A stretch of DNA of 6,262 nucleotides from Lysobacteraceae bacterium (GTDB taxonomy: Bacteria > Pseudomonadota > Gammaproteobacteria > Steroidobacterales > Steroidobacteraceae). How positions within the stretch are numbered: the first letter of the stretch is position 1; every line of letters begins with the position of its first letter. The stretch lies in the NCBI GenBank assembly GCA_012516015.1, contig JAAYXG010000281.1, positions 1 through 6,262 of the forward strand, read 5' to 3'. Both the position numbers and the translations under genes were made by a program. Below are positions 6,254 to 6,262 of the stretch, one piece after another. Below the pieces are notes generated by a model. It saw only the letters and a list, made by a program, of their open reading frames with translations, made no database searches and was not told where the DNA came from.

Positions 6254-6262
6254 GGATGACCT

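Overview
The window is GC-rich, bacterial, and read almost entirely from the minus strand. It holds the end of a pentose-use locus. In transcription order (right to left) it carries an FAH-superfamily protein of the AraD1/GguC type (5258-6253), a 420-base regulatory gap with a LacI-family-type operator (5150-5163), xylB (3380-4834), xylA (2037-3377), the intrinsic terminator of xylA (about 1976-2007), and a complete group II intron of the bacterial class C type (127-1975) inserted directly behind that terminator's T-tract. The last 126 bases are non-coding flank made of small repeats and hairpins.

How the genes work together: XylA isomerises D-xylose to D-xylulose, and XylB phosphorylates D-xylulose to xylulose 5-phosphate for the pentose phosphate pathway. 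The order is xylB then xylA, with two bases between them and the xylA ribosome binding site inside the end of xylB, so the two should be translated together. The 14-base sequence at 5150-5163 fits a LacI-type half-site pattern (TGnTAnCGnTAnCA) and lies in the spacer of a possible promoter, so xylose-responsive repression by a XylR-like LacI-family protein is a reasonable inference. No regulator or transporter gene is in the window. The AraD1-type protein upstream belongs to a superfamily that includes dehydratases of 2-keto-3-deoxy sugar acids, so the locus may join the isomerase route to an oxidative pentose route.

The intron is the best-resolved mobile element here. Its 5' end (GTGCG), its domain V with a CGC triad and a G-U wobble, its domain VI with a bulged adenosine 7 bases from the 3' end, its maturase without an endonuclease domain, and its position just after a terminator all agree with class C introns. 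I can place both ends to the base.

Organism: a high-GC proteobacterium is most likely. The operator style recalls xylose and carbohydrate regulons of Xanthomonas and Caulobacter relatives, but I cannot fix the genus from this sequence. I see no wholly new system. The most useful points are the exact intron/terminator junction, the operator and long leader, the corrected xylA start, and the AraD1 neighbour.
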